Under the pieces are notes generated by a model, which saw only the letters and a list, made by a program, of their open reading frames with translations, was not told the origin of the DNA and ran no database searches. Positions 32,865 through 41,325 of a DNA stretch of 64,000 nt are shown here, in pieces. Each line of letters opens with the position of its first letter. Positions within the stretch are counted from its first letter, which is position 1. The position numbers and the translations under genes were made by a program. Where the stretch lies: contig NZ_NIDE01000001.1 in NCBI RefSeq assembly GCF_002197845.1, forward strand, positions 1,507,463 through 1,571,462. Direction: 5' to 3'. Source of the DNA: Fimbriiglobus ruber (GTDB taxonomy: Bacteria; Planctomycetota; Planctomycetia; Gemmatales; Gemmataceae).

Positions 32865-33809
32865 ATGCGCGAACTGTGTTTGGTCACCGGCGGCGCCGGG
32901 TTTATTGGGTCGCACCTCGTCGAAGCGCTGCTGGCGGCCGGTCACCCGGTTCGCGTGCTGGACGACCTGAGTACGGGCCGCGCGAGTAATCTAGCTCACA
33001 TGTCCCCGGCCCCCGAGCTGATTCGCGGGTCCGTGACCGATCCAGTCGTCGTGGAACGTGCCGTGAAGGGCGTGGGAGTCGTGTTCCACCTCGCGGCGGT
33101 GGCGTCGGTCGCCAGGAGTTTGGAAGACCCGCTTCACTGCCACGGAGTCTGTGCGACCGGAACCCTGAACGTCCTCGACGCGGCCAGAAAACACGGCGTC
33201 CGCCGAATCGTGTACGCGGCGAGTTCCAGCGCGTACGGTCCCGCGTCCGACCCCGCCGGCCAGGACGAAGACACGCCCCTCCAGCCGCTTTCCCCTTACG
33301 CGGCGGCGAAACTGGCCGGGGAACACTACCTGGCGTCGTTCGCAGCCAGTTACGGCACCGAGACGGTCCGGTTGCGGTTCTTCAACATCTTCGGCCCGCG
33401 GCAACGGGCGGACAGCCCGTACTCGGGCGTGATCGCGATCTTCACGGGCATGATGTCCGAGGGTCGCGCCCCAGCCATTCATGGCGACGGCCTTCAAACC
33501 CGTGACTTTGTCTACGTGACGAACGCGGTTCAGGCGCTGATCAAGGCGGCTCACGCAAAAGGCGTATCCGGGCAGGTCTACAACGTGGGGACTGGGAAAA
33601 GCGTAACCCTTCTCGATCTGGTCGCGGCTCTGAACAAAACTCTCGGAACCCATTTGACACCCACCCACGGCCCCGCGCGGGTCGGCGACGTGCGCTACTC
33701 ACTCGCGAAGATCGCGCGCATCCGCACGGCACTCGGGTACGAACCGACGGTGTCATTTGAAGAAGGCATTAGCCGAACGGTCGAATGGTATCGCTCGGGG
33801 ATTCGTTGA
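32865..33809 (+). CDS. NAD-dependent nucleotide-sugar epimerase
   Basis: A 314-residue extended short-chain dehydrogenase, close to WbpP/GalE-type UDP-GlcNAc or UDP-glucose 4-epimerases. The N-terminal glycine motif is LCLVTGGAGFIGSHLVEALL. Catalytic residues are in IVYAASSSAYG and SPYAAAKLAGEHYLASFAA. The substrate loop is FFNIFGPRQRADSPYSGVIA, and the C-terminal GQVYNVGTGKSVTLLDLV is typical. ATG 32865 starts at the fold. It is a second epimerase of the polysaccharide locus and similar in type to the one at 21.7-22.7 kb, but too diverged to be a recent duplicate. Spacer 33810-34129 shows no gene. Confidence 0.9.
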   Translation: MRELCLVTGGAGFIGSHLVEALLAAGHPVRVLDDLSTGRASNLAHMSPAPELIRGSVTDPVVVERAVKGVGVVFHLAAVASVARSLEDPLHCHGVCATGTLNVLDAARKHGVRRIVYAASSSAYGPASDPAGQDEDTPLQPLSPYAAAKLAGEHYLASFAASYGTETVRLRFFNIFGPRQRADSPYSGVIAIFTGMMSEGRAPAIHGDGLQTRDFVYVTNAVQALIKAAHAKGVSGQVYNVGTGKSVTLLDLVAALNKTLGTHLTPTHGPARVGDVRYSLAKIARIRTALGYEPTVSFEEGISRTVEWYRSGIR

Positions 33810-34129
33810 GCCGCATTCACCGGGACCGATCAGCAACAGTATTGGTGTCGCGTCTCGTTGATTCGCATCTCCCACATCACCACCCATCACCACCCAAAGA
33901 ATGTTCACGGCGTTCTTCGCTCTTCGACATGCCGGAAGGTCGATCTCCCTCTTCCTCCGCGGGGCATACGATAACGTGGTCCGTGAGTGTGTGGTAAAGT
34001 CACCACTCCGACGGCGCCCCATTTGACCTCCCTCGCCACAAACAGGGATGGGAATAGGAGGGGGCCGGCGACGAATTTCAAAGCTATGGCGTTCGCGGGC
34101 GGGCGGCTCACGAGGGAGAGGACATCCGC

Positions 34130-36007
34130 ATGAGCGACCCTCTGGCCACTAACGAATGGCCCACGCCCACCAATGCAATGCCGGCCGTTTGGCCCCTCAT
34201 TGACGGGTACGAAATTCTCGCCGAAATCGGTCGCGGCGGAATGGGCGTCGTTTACAAAGCCCGGCAAGCGCACCCGGAACGGTTGGTCGCGCTGAAGGTG
34301 ATTCGCGACGGGCCGTTGGCGAGTCCGCAGGTCGAGGCCCGTTTCCGCATCGAAGCCGAAGCCGCGGCCAGGATGCGCCACCCCAACATCGTGTCGATCT
34401 ACGAGGTCGGTCAGTCCGCGGGCCGGGCCTTTTTCACAATGGAGTTGGTCGAAGGGGGAACCCTCGCCCAACACCTCGGCGGTCGACCACAACCCGCGAC
34501 GAAGGCGGCCACATTGGCTCGCTTCCTGGCCCTCGCCGTGGCGCACGCCCATGAACAGAACATCGTCCACCGGGACCTCAAGCCATCGAACATCCTGTTA
34601 TCCCATGCTGGCGTCGACAGCTCGCGGATTGGACGCGAAACTGGCGAGTATTCGGCCGGCACCGCCAATCATTCGGAAGCCACATTTTCGCTGAAAATTA
34701 CGGACTTCGGCCTCGCCAAGCGACTCGACACTGACAGCACGGGTTGGACCCTGGACGGCGCGATCCTCGGCACGCCTGGCTATATGGCTCCCGAACAGGC
34801 GGCGGGACGGGTTCAGGAAATCGGTCCGCGGACCGACATCTACGCCCTCGGGGCGGTGCTGTACGAAATGCTCACCGGCCGACCGCCGTTCGAGGCCGAT
34901 ACCCGCGAACAGATGGTTCGGCAAATCCTCCACGACGAGCCGACACCACCGACCCGAATTCTGGCAGATTTACCGCGCGATCTGGAGACCGTCTGTCTCA
35001 AGTGTCTGGAGAAGGAACCCGCCCGGCGGTATCCCACGGCCGGCGACCTGGCGCACGACCTGGACCGATTCCTCGACGGCCGGGCGGTGGTCGCCTTGCC
35101 ACCAAGCGCGAGGGAGCGACTGGCACGACAAGCCGAGCGGGACGGATACCAGATCATCAGTGAGATCGGGCGTGGTCCGCGGAGCATCGTTTACCACGCC
35201 CGGTATACCCCGCTCAAGCAGATGGTCGCCGTGAAGGTCTTCCCGGAAGGGACTGTTACGCAAGACGAGTGGGACACCCGCCTCGGCCGCAGTTCCGACT
35301 TGTGGTCTGCCCTCACGCATCCCCAGATCGTCCCCGTCCATCGGGCCGGTTGGTGGGCAGGGTCCGCGTATCAAATTCTGGAGTATTTCCCAGGTGGGAG
35401 CCTGACCGACCGTCTGCGTAGCCACCGGTTCACGGTTCCCGAAGCGCTACTTCTCACGAGTCAACTCGCCGAGATTGTGGGCTATCTTCACCGGCAAGGT
35501 GTCGTCCACGGCAACCTGAAACCGAGCAACATCCTGCTGGCCGCAAGCGATATCCCCCGGATCACCGACTTCTGGCTGACCGGCGGCCTGTTTCACGGCT
35601 CGCACAAGGTGGAAAACGGGCCACTCGCGGGTCTCGGTTACCTCGCCCCCGAAATGGTCTCGGACCCCGCGAACGACCCGCGACCACACACCGACGTCTA
35701 TGGTTTGGGAATCATCCTGTACGAACTGCTGATGGGTCGGCCTCCGTTCATTGAATCATCCCCGGAAGCCATTATGGAGCAAGTCCGGTCCCAGGACGCG
35801 CCCCTGCTCTCGCACGTTAACCCCGACGTGACCCCGGCACTGGAAGCCGTCTGCATGCGGTGTTTGAGAAAAGACCCCTGGCGGCGGTTCACCCGCGCTT
35901 ACGACTTGTTGATTCGGTTGAGGCGACTTCTGGAAGACCCCACGGACCGAACCACACGCGACAGGAATCGGCGCGGGCGGCCGCCGGGAACGGGCGATAC
36001 GACTTGA
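34130..36007 (+). CDS. Ser/Thr protein kinase with tandem kinase and pseudokinase domains
   Basis: A 625-residue protein with two Hanks-type domains. Domain 1 (about residues 24-300) is complete: G-loop IGRGGMGVVYKAR, lysine in VALKVI, HRDLKPSNILL, DFGLAK, GTPGYMAPEQ. Domain 2 (about 345-610) keeps the ATP lysine (VAVKVF) and an APE-type segment (GYLAPEM). However, its glycine loop is altered (GRGPRSIVYHAR), the catalytic HRD is HGN (VVHGNLKPSNILL), and DFG is DFW. Domain 2 is therefore predicted to be catalytically weak or dead and may regulate domain 1. No membrane segment or sensor domain is visible. ATG 34130 has GAGGGAGAGG upstream. Confidence 0.92.
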   Translation: MSDPLATNEWPTPTNAMPAVWPLIDGYEILAEIGRGGMGVVYKARQAHPERLVALKVIRDGPLASPQVEARFRIEAEAAARMRHPNIVSIYEVGQSAGRAFFTMELVEGGTLAQHLGGRPQPATKAATLARFLALAVAHAHEQNIVHRDLKPSNILLSHAGVDSSRIGRETGEYSAGTANHSEATFSLKITDFGLAKRLDTDSTGWTLDGAILGTPGYMAPEQAAGRVQEIGPRTDIYALGAVLYEMLTGRPPFEADTREQMVRQILHDEPTPPTRILADLPRDLETVCLKCLEKEPARRYPTAGDLAHDLDRFLDGRAVVALPPSARERLARQAERDGYQIISEIGRGPRSIVYHARYTPLKQMVAVKVFPEGTVTQDEWDTRLGRSSDLWSALTHPQIVPVHRAGWWAGSAYQILEYFPGGSLTDRLRSHRFTVPEALLLTSQLAEIVGYLHRQGVVHGNLKPSNILLAASDIPRITDFWLTGGLFHGSHKVENGPLAGLGYLAPEMVSDPANDPRPHTDVYGLGIILYELLMGRPPFIESSPEAIMEQVRSQDAPLLSHVNPDVTPALEAVCMRCLRKDPWRRFTRAYDLLIRLRRLLEDPTDRTTRDRNRRGRPPGTGDTT

Positions 36008-36017
36008 GCGTGCCCGG

Positions 36018-36770
36018 TCACATCAACCGGCGCGACTCTTTCGCCAGGGCGTCCACCAGGAATTGAAAAGCCGGCCGAGCCATCGCGTCGAAATAGGCCC
36101 AGGTGTGACCGCCCCGCGACGTGTCGAGGTCGGCCGTGTGTGGGACGCCAATAGCGGAAAGCTTCTCGTTGAGTCGGTCGTTGCCCCGATACCACTGGGC
36201 GTCGGCCGGGTCGCAGGCGAACCAGACGTGGGGCGGAAGGTGTGGCGGGTTAACGTGATGGATCGCCGTGTCCTGGCGGCACCGTTCCCGGCTATCGTAC
36301 ATCGTGTCGATCGGCGTCCCGCGACCGTACCACTCGTGGTAGTCGAAGGCACTCGCCACTCCAGCCACGACCGGGAACTGACCGGGGTATTTGAAGCCGA
36401 GGCGGATCGCCCCCTGGCCGCCCATACTGATCCCGAAGGCGGCCAGCGCGCGGGGACCAAGGTTCCATCTGTCGCGGGTCCAGGGTACGACGGATTCCAG
36501 GAGATATCGTTCGGCCGTCAAGTGGGCATCGAACTCCGGGCAAATGCGGTTCGCCCACCACGACCGGGCACCCAACGGTGCCACGCACGCGAGACCGTGG
36601 CGGGCGAGTTCGGCCGTGTAAGCCTCATTCCCGGCGAGCATTTCCTGACCGACCGGGTGAAGGTAGAGAACGGCAGCCCGCGAAGGTATGGACCCTGGCG
36701 GCGTGAACACGTCCGCCGGCTTATCGCCGATCGTGATCCTGGCCCAACCGGGAAGGACGATTTCACTCAT
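36018..36770 (-). CDS. Esterase-D-like alpha/beta hydrolase
   Basis: About 250 residues. The fold resembles S-formylglutathione hydrolase/esterase D: RAAVLYLHPVGQEM, RSWWANRICPEFDAHLTAER, the nucleophile elbow AFGISMGGQGAIRLGFKYPG with Ser in GISMG, an acid near FACDPADAQWY, and the catalytic His in SRGGHTWAYF. The substrate is unknown. ATG 36770 (MSEIVLPGWARITIGD) is preferred over a TTG at 36800; no strong ribosome-binding site is seen for either. It converges with the kinase gene, whose stop is only ten bases away. Confidence 0.78.
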   Translation of the reverse strand: MSEIVLPGWARITIGDKPADVFTPPGSIPSRAAVLYLHPVGQEMLAGNEAYTAELARHGLACVAPLGARSWWANRICPEFDAHLTAERYLLESVVPWTRDRWNLGPRALAAFGISMGGQGAIRLGFKYPGQFPVVAGVASAFDYHEWYGRGTPIDTMYDSRERCRQDTAIHHVNPPHLPPHVWFACDPADAQWYRGNDRLNEKLSAIGVPHTADLDTSRGGHTWAYFDAMARPAFQFLVDALAKESRRLM

Positions 36771-36810
36771 CGACTCGCGCGGCGTTGTACCGCTCTCCAA
36801 CTGATCCGAG

Positions 36811-36849
36811 AAAAAAACGATCCCCTCGATTTTTAAAGCGAGGGGATCG
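36811..36849 (-). terminator. Intrinsic terminator of the TPR gene
   Basis: On the minus strand CGATCCCCTCG and CGAGGGGATCG form a perfect 11-bp stem (36839-36849 with 36818-36828) and are followed by seven T (36817-36811). A textbook rho-independent terminator 31 bases after the TPR-gene stop. Confidence 0.85.
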
Positions 36850-36879
36850 AGACTGATCGCGATCAGACCGCAGACCTGA

Positions 36880-38166
36880 TTACTTCAGATCGGCTTTGAC
36901 CTTCTTCATCTTCTCCGTGACTTTCTTCCGGCGCTCGGCGTCGCGCTTGGAAACGTCCTCGAATTTCAGCGACTTCTGCCAAATATCTACGGCTTCTTTC
37001 TTTTTCCCGAGGGCCACGAGGCAATCGGCGAGGTGGTCCCAAATCTCGATGTGTTTGCCCTCGTCGTCGTCCTTCGTCGCCAGTTCGAGGTACTTTTTGG
37101 CCTCGTCGTACTTCTTGTTTTTGAACAGCACCCACCCGAGGCTGTCGAGGTACGCCGCGTTATCTTTCTTGGCGGTGTCCGCGTCGATCTTGCCTTCTTC
37201 GAGCAATTTCTTCCGCTGGACGGTGTCCAGTTCGAGTGCCTTGCGGATGAGTTTCTCGGATTCGTCCATTTTCAAGTCGTTGTCGGCCCAGATGAAGCCG
37301 AGGTCGTTGTAAAACGTCGGGTTGTCGGGGTCTTCCTTGATCAGTTGCTGGAGAATCTTGGCGGCCTTGTCGACGTCCTTGTTGTCGACGTACAGTCCGG
37401 TCATGATGTACTGGATCGACTTCTTGAGCTTGGGCTTGGCTTCCTCTTTCAGATCCTTGCTGCCTTCGATTTTGTCCAGCACTTCCTCGTAAGTCCCGAT
37501 CGCGTCGTCGGTCTTCCCGGCCTCGCGCTGGACCCACCCCTTGATTTGCAGGAAGAACCAGTAGCCCTTGCTTTTGGCGAGCGGCCCTTCGAGCATGCGG
37601 AGCGCCCCGTCTGTATCGCCCTGTTTAGCCTTGGCTTGGACCATCTTTTCGAAAATGAACATCCGGGCGTTTTCGGCTTCCTTCCCGTCGACTTCGAGCA
37701 ACTTGTTCGCGACGTCTTCGACCGCCTGGAACTTCTTTTGTTCCCAGTACACGTCCATGAGTCCTTCGTAGGCCTGCAGCATCATTTTGCCGCTCTGGAG
37801 CTTGGTCGCCTGGTCCGCGCACGAGTCGTAAAACGCCTCGGCCGCGTCGTAATCCTTGGTATTGTGGGCGATTTTCGCCAGGACGAGGGCGGCGTGATAC
37901 TTGAACGCCGGCTCTTTATCCTTGGTGTTCTTCTGGACCTTGAACGCCACCGCGACCAACCGCTTGGCCGTGTCCTTGTCCTTCAGCAGTTCCGTGAGGC
38001 GGGCCTGGGCAGCTTCGAGACTGGTCAATTCGTTGAGTTTGAGGGCCTTTTCCTTGAGTTGCTCTTCGGACGGCCCGGCGGGAACCGGGGCGGCTTGCGC
38101 AGCACCGGCCACGAAACCGAGGCCGAGAACTGCCGCCGCAAGTAAAACACGCAGTCGCGCTGCCAT
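36880..38166 (-). CDS. Secreted TPR-repeat protein
   Basis: A 428-residue protein with a signal peptide (MAARLRVLLAAAVLGLGFVA … AAQAAPVPAG). The remainder is helical tetratricopeptide-like repeats, for example KYHAALVLAKIAHNTKDYDA, QAYEGLMDVYWEQKKFQAVE, NPTFYNDLGFIWADNDLKMD and YLDSLGWVLFKNKKYDEAKK. The C-terminus is lysine-rich. It is probably periplasmic, acting as a protein-interaction scaffold. ATG 38166 has GGAGAGG upstream. Codon and amino-acid use (many Lys) differ somewhat from neighbours but the gene looks intact. Spacer 38167-38419 shows no gene. Confidence 0.8.
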   Translation of the reverse strand: MAARLRVLLAAAVLGLGFVAGAAQAAPVPAGPSEEQLKEKALKLNELTSLEAAQARLTELLKDKDTAKRLVAVAFKVQKNTKDKEPAFKYHAALVLAKIAHNTKDYDAAEAFYDSCADQATKLQSGKMMLQAYEGLMDVYWEQKKFQAVEDVANKLLEVDGKEAENARMFIFEKMVQAKAKQGDTDGALRMLEGPLAKSKGYWFFLQIKGWVQREAGKTDDAIGTYEEVLDKIEGSKDLKEEAKPKLKKSIQYIMTGLYVDNKDVDKAAKILQQLIKEDPDNPTFYNDLGFIWADNDLKMDESEKLIRKALELDTVQRKKLLEEGKIDADTAKKDNAAYLDSLGWVLFKNKKYDEAKKYLELATKDDDEGKHIEIWDHLADCLVALGKKKEAVDIWQKSLKFEDVSKRDAERRKKVTEKMKKVKADLK

Positions 38167-38419
38167 GAGTGAAACCTCTCCTGGGTTGTCGGAGAATCCG
38201 TCACAACGCGCCCATCTTAACCGTCTTCGCGGGAGCGTGCCATCCGGATTGAGCGAGTCACATACCAAAGGCGGAAGCCAATTTCCACACACGTCTGCGG
38301 CTGTACTGCGCGAACCCACCACGTGAGTTTCCGGTCCATCGTCCAAAACACGGAATTTATGAATGTTTGAGAAGCCTGACCTGACGATTGTTTAACCTGT
38401 GACCTTTTTGGTGACACCC

Positions 38420-39187
38420 ATGTCGAGCGATAACGTGTTGCTGATCGGCCTGGACGCGCCGGAAGTCGCTGAAATACGCGACCGCGTCACGAGACCATTG
38501 ATCGTTTCGGAAACGCTGCCGAAGCTTCAGATGCACGACGGCGATCTGTTCGTTTACGACTGGGCCAGGTCGGGACGGTTCGTGCCGGTGTCCAAGGTGG
38601 TGTTCCACGCGATCTTCGAGAACGACCTGCCGATCTTGGCCGCGCTCGCCTTATGGGGCGGCCCGTGCTTGCCGGGGGCTCACGGCATGCTCGACTGTCG
38701 GCCGCGCATCCCGAACCTCGCGCGGGTCCGCAAGGTGTCGCGGTTCGCGGCCGTCCCGCGCGGCTACGCGGACCGCGGAACGACGTTCACGGCGGACCGC
38801 CCCACGATCGCGAAATGGGGCGAGTGGCACTGTGGCGAGGGGAAAGAGAAGTTCGTCGGGGAGTGGAATTGTACGGAACCGACCCTGTTCGAGCCGTTCC
38901 TCGAAGGTGAAGCCGTGCGCGTGCAACTGATCGGCACGATCCCCTTTCAGATCCGACTCGGCGGAGACGACTGGAAGAAGTCTCTCCATCACAAAACGGC
39001 CGCCGTCACGGCCATCGACCCCGACCTGCTCGCCGATACCTTCGCGCTCCAGGCCCACTTCGGATTAGAAGTTTGCGCCGTCGATTACATCGTCGCGCCC
39101 GACGGGACCAAACATTTGCTCGAACTCAACCACATCCCGAATGTTCTAGGCCAGTTTGAAATTTTCCCTAAGATTCTGGCTGTATAA
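38420..39187 (+). CDS. ATP-grasp-like protein
   Basis: A 255-residue protein with a RimK/ATP-grasp-like C-terminal half: IAKWGEWHCGEGKEKFVG (nucleotide-binding lysine region), LFEPFLEGEAVRVQLIG, then VCAVDYIVAPDGTKHLLELN followed by HIPNV, where Asp, Glu and Asn would hold the metal. Such enzymes join a carboxylate to an amine using ATP. The N-terminal ~100 residues have no obvious motif. It stands alone on the plus strand next to the prophage, and the substrate is unknown. ATG 38420 is the first in-frame ATG. Confidence 0.6.
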   Translation: MSSDNVLLIGLDAPEVAEIRDRVTRPLIVSETLPKLQMHDGDLFVYDWARSGRFVPVSKVVFHAIFENDLPILAALALWGGPCLPGAHGMLDCRPRIPNLARVRKVSRFAAVPRGYADRGTTFTADRPTIAKWGEWHCGEGKEKFVGEWNCTEPTLFEPFLEGEAVRVQLIGTIPFQIRLGGDDWKKSLHHKTAAVTAIDPDLLADTFALQAHFGLEVCAVDYIVAPDGTKHLLELNHIPNVLGQFEIFPKILAV

Positions 39188-39205
39188 CACTTTATGGCTT
39201 TCCAT

Positions 39206-39263
39206 ATTTGTCACGGTAAGCATGTTTTTGCACGGTTTCCACGCTTTACCGTGACAAATACCG
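39206..39263. repeat. Inverted repeat near the prophage left edge
   Basis: ATTTGTCACGGTAAGC and GCTTTACCGTGACAAAT are complementary apart from one extra base. A further TACCGTGACA follows directly. It lies between the last host gene and the end of the prophage late genes, so it could be an attachment-site or integrase-binding region. No second copy can be checked because the other prophage end is outside the window. Confidence 0.4.
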
Positions 39264-39365
39264 TGACAGTTATGGGGTCGATCCCGAGGCGATATTTAGT
39301 TCTTTTTCACCCCCCCCTGCCCTTCTCTTTATTTTCCTTGCTAGTGGTCAGTTAAAACGACAAAG

Positions 39366-39396
39366 AGCCCCAACCGGCTCTCGCGCGGTTGGGGCT
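39366..39396 (-). terminator. Terminator at the end of the prophage late genes
   Basis: AGCCCCAACC (39366-39375) and GGTTGGGGCT (39387-39396) form a perfect 10-bp stem. On the minus strand it is followed by a T-rich run (CTTTGTCGTTTT). It lies 275 bases beyond the last small prophage gene. The remaining bases from 39397 to 39670 show no gene. Confidence 0.65.
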
Positions 39397-39670
39397 TCTG
39401 CTTTTCGATCCTGTCTTTCCCTACGTCATTTCTCGCCCTGTCGGTCTTCCCGTCGTCGTCGCCTCGCCGTCGGAGTGGGGTATAAGGGCCGCAATCGCGA
39501 TAGCGATAAAATGCGGTCCGACCCCCGCTTCGAGGGCGAGGCAGAGACGGCGGTGCAGCAAATGCCTTTTCAGGCGTCATCCTTGAGTCTGAGCGGAGCC
39601 GGAGGAGTTGGGGGTATGCCCCGAATTAGCTTTCGCGGGCGGTTAAGGTGGTTTTCGGTGCGATTGGTTG

Positions 39671-39853
39671 CTACTGTCCCAAGCCCATGACAGTCGCGAC
39701 TGCCGCAAGGCCCAAGGCTCCCATCGCAGTTCCCGCCACGGTGAGAAACACGATCTGACGCACGGCCTCCTCGCCTGGCAATTTATCATTCCCGCTGAGC
39801 AATTCGCGCTGAATCCGTCGCCCGTTGATGTCCATCCGCCGGCGGTAGCTCAT
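39671..39853 (-). CDS. Small prophage membrane protein
   Basis: A 60-residue protein with a basic N-terminus (MSYRRRMDINGRRIQRELLS) and one C-terminal membrane segment (IVFLTVAGTAMGALGLAAVA). It is the last gene of the lysis region, starting four bases after the o-spanin-like stop. It could be a lysis accessory or a small unknown. No family was recognised. Confidence 0.45.
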   Translation of the reverse strand: MSYRRRMDINGRRIQRELLSGNDKLPGEEAVRQIVFLTVAGTAMGALGLAAVATVMGLGQ

Positions 39854-39857
39854 GCCG

Positions 39858-40064
39858 CTACTGCGCGGCTTCGAGCCGGAGACGCTCGTAGTCCTCGATC
39901 GCGGGGATCAGGATGGAGTTTGCGGGGAGTTGATCAAGGGCGGTGCGGATTTGATCCTGCTCGCGAGACGACCACTGCTTGACGGCGATTCGGGGGCAAC
40001 TCGGCTGGGCGCAAGCGGACAGCAGTAGGAGTAGGCTAAAACTGATGGTCTTTGAGACGGGCAT
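39858..40064 (-). CDS. Rz1-like o-spanin lipoprotein
   Basis: A 68-residue protein with a lipoprotein signal (SFSLLLLLSAC, acylated Cys at about 18) and a short mature region SCPRIAVKQWSSREQDQIRT ending DYERLRLEAAQ. That composition and ending are typical of the small outer-membrane spanins of myovirus-like prophages. It overlaps, out of frame, the end of the preceding gene (start 40064 lies inside 40036-40197), a classic Rz/Rz1 arrangement. It should act in the last step of lysis, disrupting the outer membrane. Confidence 0.6.
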   Translation of the reverse strand: MPVSKTISFSLLLLLSACAQPSCPRIAVKQWSSREQDQIRTALDQLPANSILIPAIEDYERLRLEAAQ

Positions 40065-40197
40065 CGAGTTCCTCCCTGGTGGTTGGGGCGTCGGCGACGG
40101 CCTGTTGCTGCTTACGCATATCTCGCGCTCCTTTCCAACTTTTGAACCACTCGGCGAGGCCGATCAGTTTGCAGGCGATCTCAAGTAGCGTGAGCAT
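40036..40197 (-). CDS. Small lysis-cassette protein (possible spanin partner)
   Basis: A 53-residue reading frame beginning MLTLLEIACKLIGLAEWFKS, a short amphipathic or membrane-associated helix, and ending TTREELDARLKDHQF. Small proteins with an R…L..G/H.F ending commonly sit directly before Rz1-like lipoproteins in prophages. Its ATG follows the previous gene's TGA with no gap, and its 3' part overlaps the o-spanin-like gene by 29 bases. Too short for firm assignment. Confidence 0.5.
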   Translation of the reverse strand: MLTLLEIACKLIGLAEWFKSWKGARDMRKQQQAVADAPTTREELDARLKDHQF

Positions 40198-40377
40198 TCA
40201 GCCCTCCAGGGATTCGGTCAGGATGATTTGTTTGGCGAGTTCGAGCAGGTAAACGGCGGTCGAGACGCTCAGGGGCTCGCCATTCCGGGTTCGGATGTCA
40301 ACGTATCCATCTGCGAACGAAAACGGAAACTGCGAGAAATCGCGGTCCATGTCTGGGTGCGGAAGAACTTCGGCCAT
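40198..40377 (-). CDS. Small prophage protein of unknown function
   Basis: A 59-residue protein, MAEVLPHPDMDRDFSQFPFS … VSTAVYLLELAKQIILTESL. It is acidic, with no membrane segment. GAGGGG lies just before ATG 40377. It sits between the DUF-type helical protein and the spanin-like genes. No family was recognised. Confidence 0.45.
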   Translation of the reverse strand: MAEVLPHPDMDRDFSQFPFSFADGYVDIRTRNGEPLSVSTAVYLLELAKQIILTESLEG

Positions 40378-40432
40378 TCGCCCCTCGTGAAATTGGCGGC
40401 CGCGGCGGTCGCTAAAGCACCGCGGCCAGAGA

Positions 40433-40804
40433 TTAAGCAGCGGGAGTCGGTGCCGGGGTGGGAGCCGCAGGTTCGGCTGCGGGCAGCGATGCCACGGTCG
40501 CCGCGAGTACGCCATAAACCGCATTTTTTGCATCGGCTTTGGCGTCGGTCTCGATCTGGCCGAGGGCCTGGGTCGCGGCGGCGGTGATGCCCGCGGCGAT
40601 GTTGCCGCCGGTCGCGGCGGTCGTCAGCAGGCCGGTCGCGGCGTCGTCGACGATCTGAAGGCCCTGGGTGCCCAGCGCGCTCTCGATCTGTTGGAAGAGG
40701 GGGTGGAACTTCTGCAGGAGACTATGCTCGAAGGGTGTCAGCACGTCCTCGATTTTGGTTTCGGTGCTGCTGAAGAAGGATTCCAGGCTGGAGAGTATGC
40801 TCAT
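40433..40804 (-). CDS. Prophage helical protein of unknown function
   Basis: A 123-residue protein starting MSILSSLESFFSSTETKIED, with a Gly/Ala-rich central helix (TGLLTTAATGGNIAAGITAA) and an Ala/Pro tail. ATG 40804 has AAGGGG upstream. It lies directly after the endolysin gene, so a lysis or holin-related role is possible but unproven: the central segment is only weakly hydrophobic. Confidence 0.5.
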   Translation of the reverse strand: MSILSSLESFFSSTETKIEDVLTPFEHSLLQKFHPLFQQIESALGTQGLQIVDDAATGLLTTAATGGNIAAGITAAATQALGQIETDAKADAKNAVYGVLAATVASLPAAEPAAPTPAPTPAA

Positions 40805-40875
40805 AAGTACCCCTTGGTTGGTTGGTGGTCTCGCGCAGTATGCTCCTGCCCGGTGGTTCGCGCAAGCGTTTCGTG

Positions 40876-41325
40876 TCAGGTATGATTCGTGTAGACCCCG
40901 TCTTCAAAAATGACCTTTTCGGCGACGCGGCGACCCCAGAGTCCGGGCGACTCCTTCCCCCCGGCGAAGTCCCAGCGGAGGAACTGTTGGGCGGCGAGGG
41001 CGGTGTTCCCGCTGTTCAGCAATTTGACCAGCGTACTGCGGGCGAAGTTGCCGGCGCCGACGTTGTACGCAAGGCTCGCACATGCGTCGTATTCGTTCTG
41101 GGAGAGGAGGACTTCGACGGCCTGGTTGATGGCCCGTTCAGCTACCGACAGGTCTTGGAGGAAGATGGCCCCGGCCTGCTCGGGGGAAATCAGCTGGTAG
41201 TCTTCGCCGGGCACGATCAGATGGCCCCAGCCGATCGAAGGGCGTCCTGCGGAATCGAGGTAGCGTTGCAGACGCAGTTGCTCGAAGCTCTGGATAAAGG
41301 TGATTCCGGCGGGGCTGGTTTTCAT
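40876..41325 (-). CDS. Endolysin, GH24 lysozyme
   Basis: A 149-residue T4-type lysozyme that cuts the glycan strands of peptidoglycan. The catalytic motif is SFEQLRLQRYLDSAGRPSIG with Glu in FEQ, Asp in YLD, and Ser where T4 lysozyme has Thr. It continues WGHLIV, CASLAYNVGAGNFARSTLVK and FLRWDFAGGKESPGLWGRRV. No signal peptide, so it needs a holin. ATG 41325 overlaps the upstream stop as ATGA, implying translational coupling. Confidence 0.88.
   Translation of the reverse strand: MKTSPAGITFIQSFEQLRLQRYLDSAGRPSIGWGHLIVPGEDYQLISPEQAGAIFLQDLSVAERAINQAVEVLLSQNEYDACASLAYNVGAGNFARSTLVKLLNSGNTALAAQQFLRWDFAGGKESPGLWGRRVAEKVIFEDGVYTNHT

Noticed and set aside
37033..38145. 370-codon open frame on the plus strand
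   Set aside because: Antisense of the TPR gene, whose signal peptide, repeats, ribosome-binding site and terminator are all convincing.
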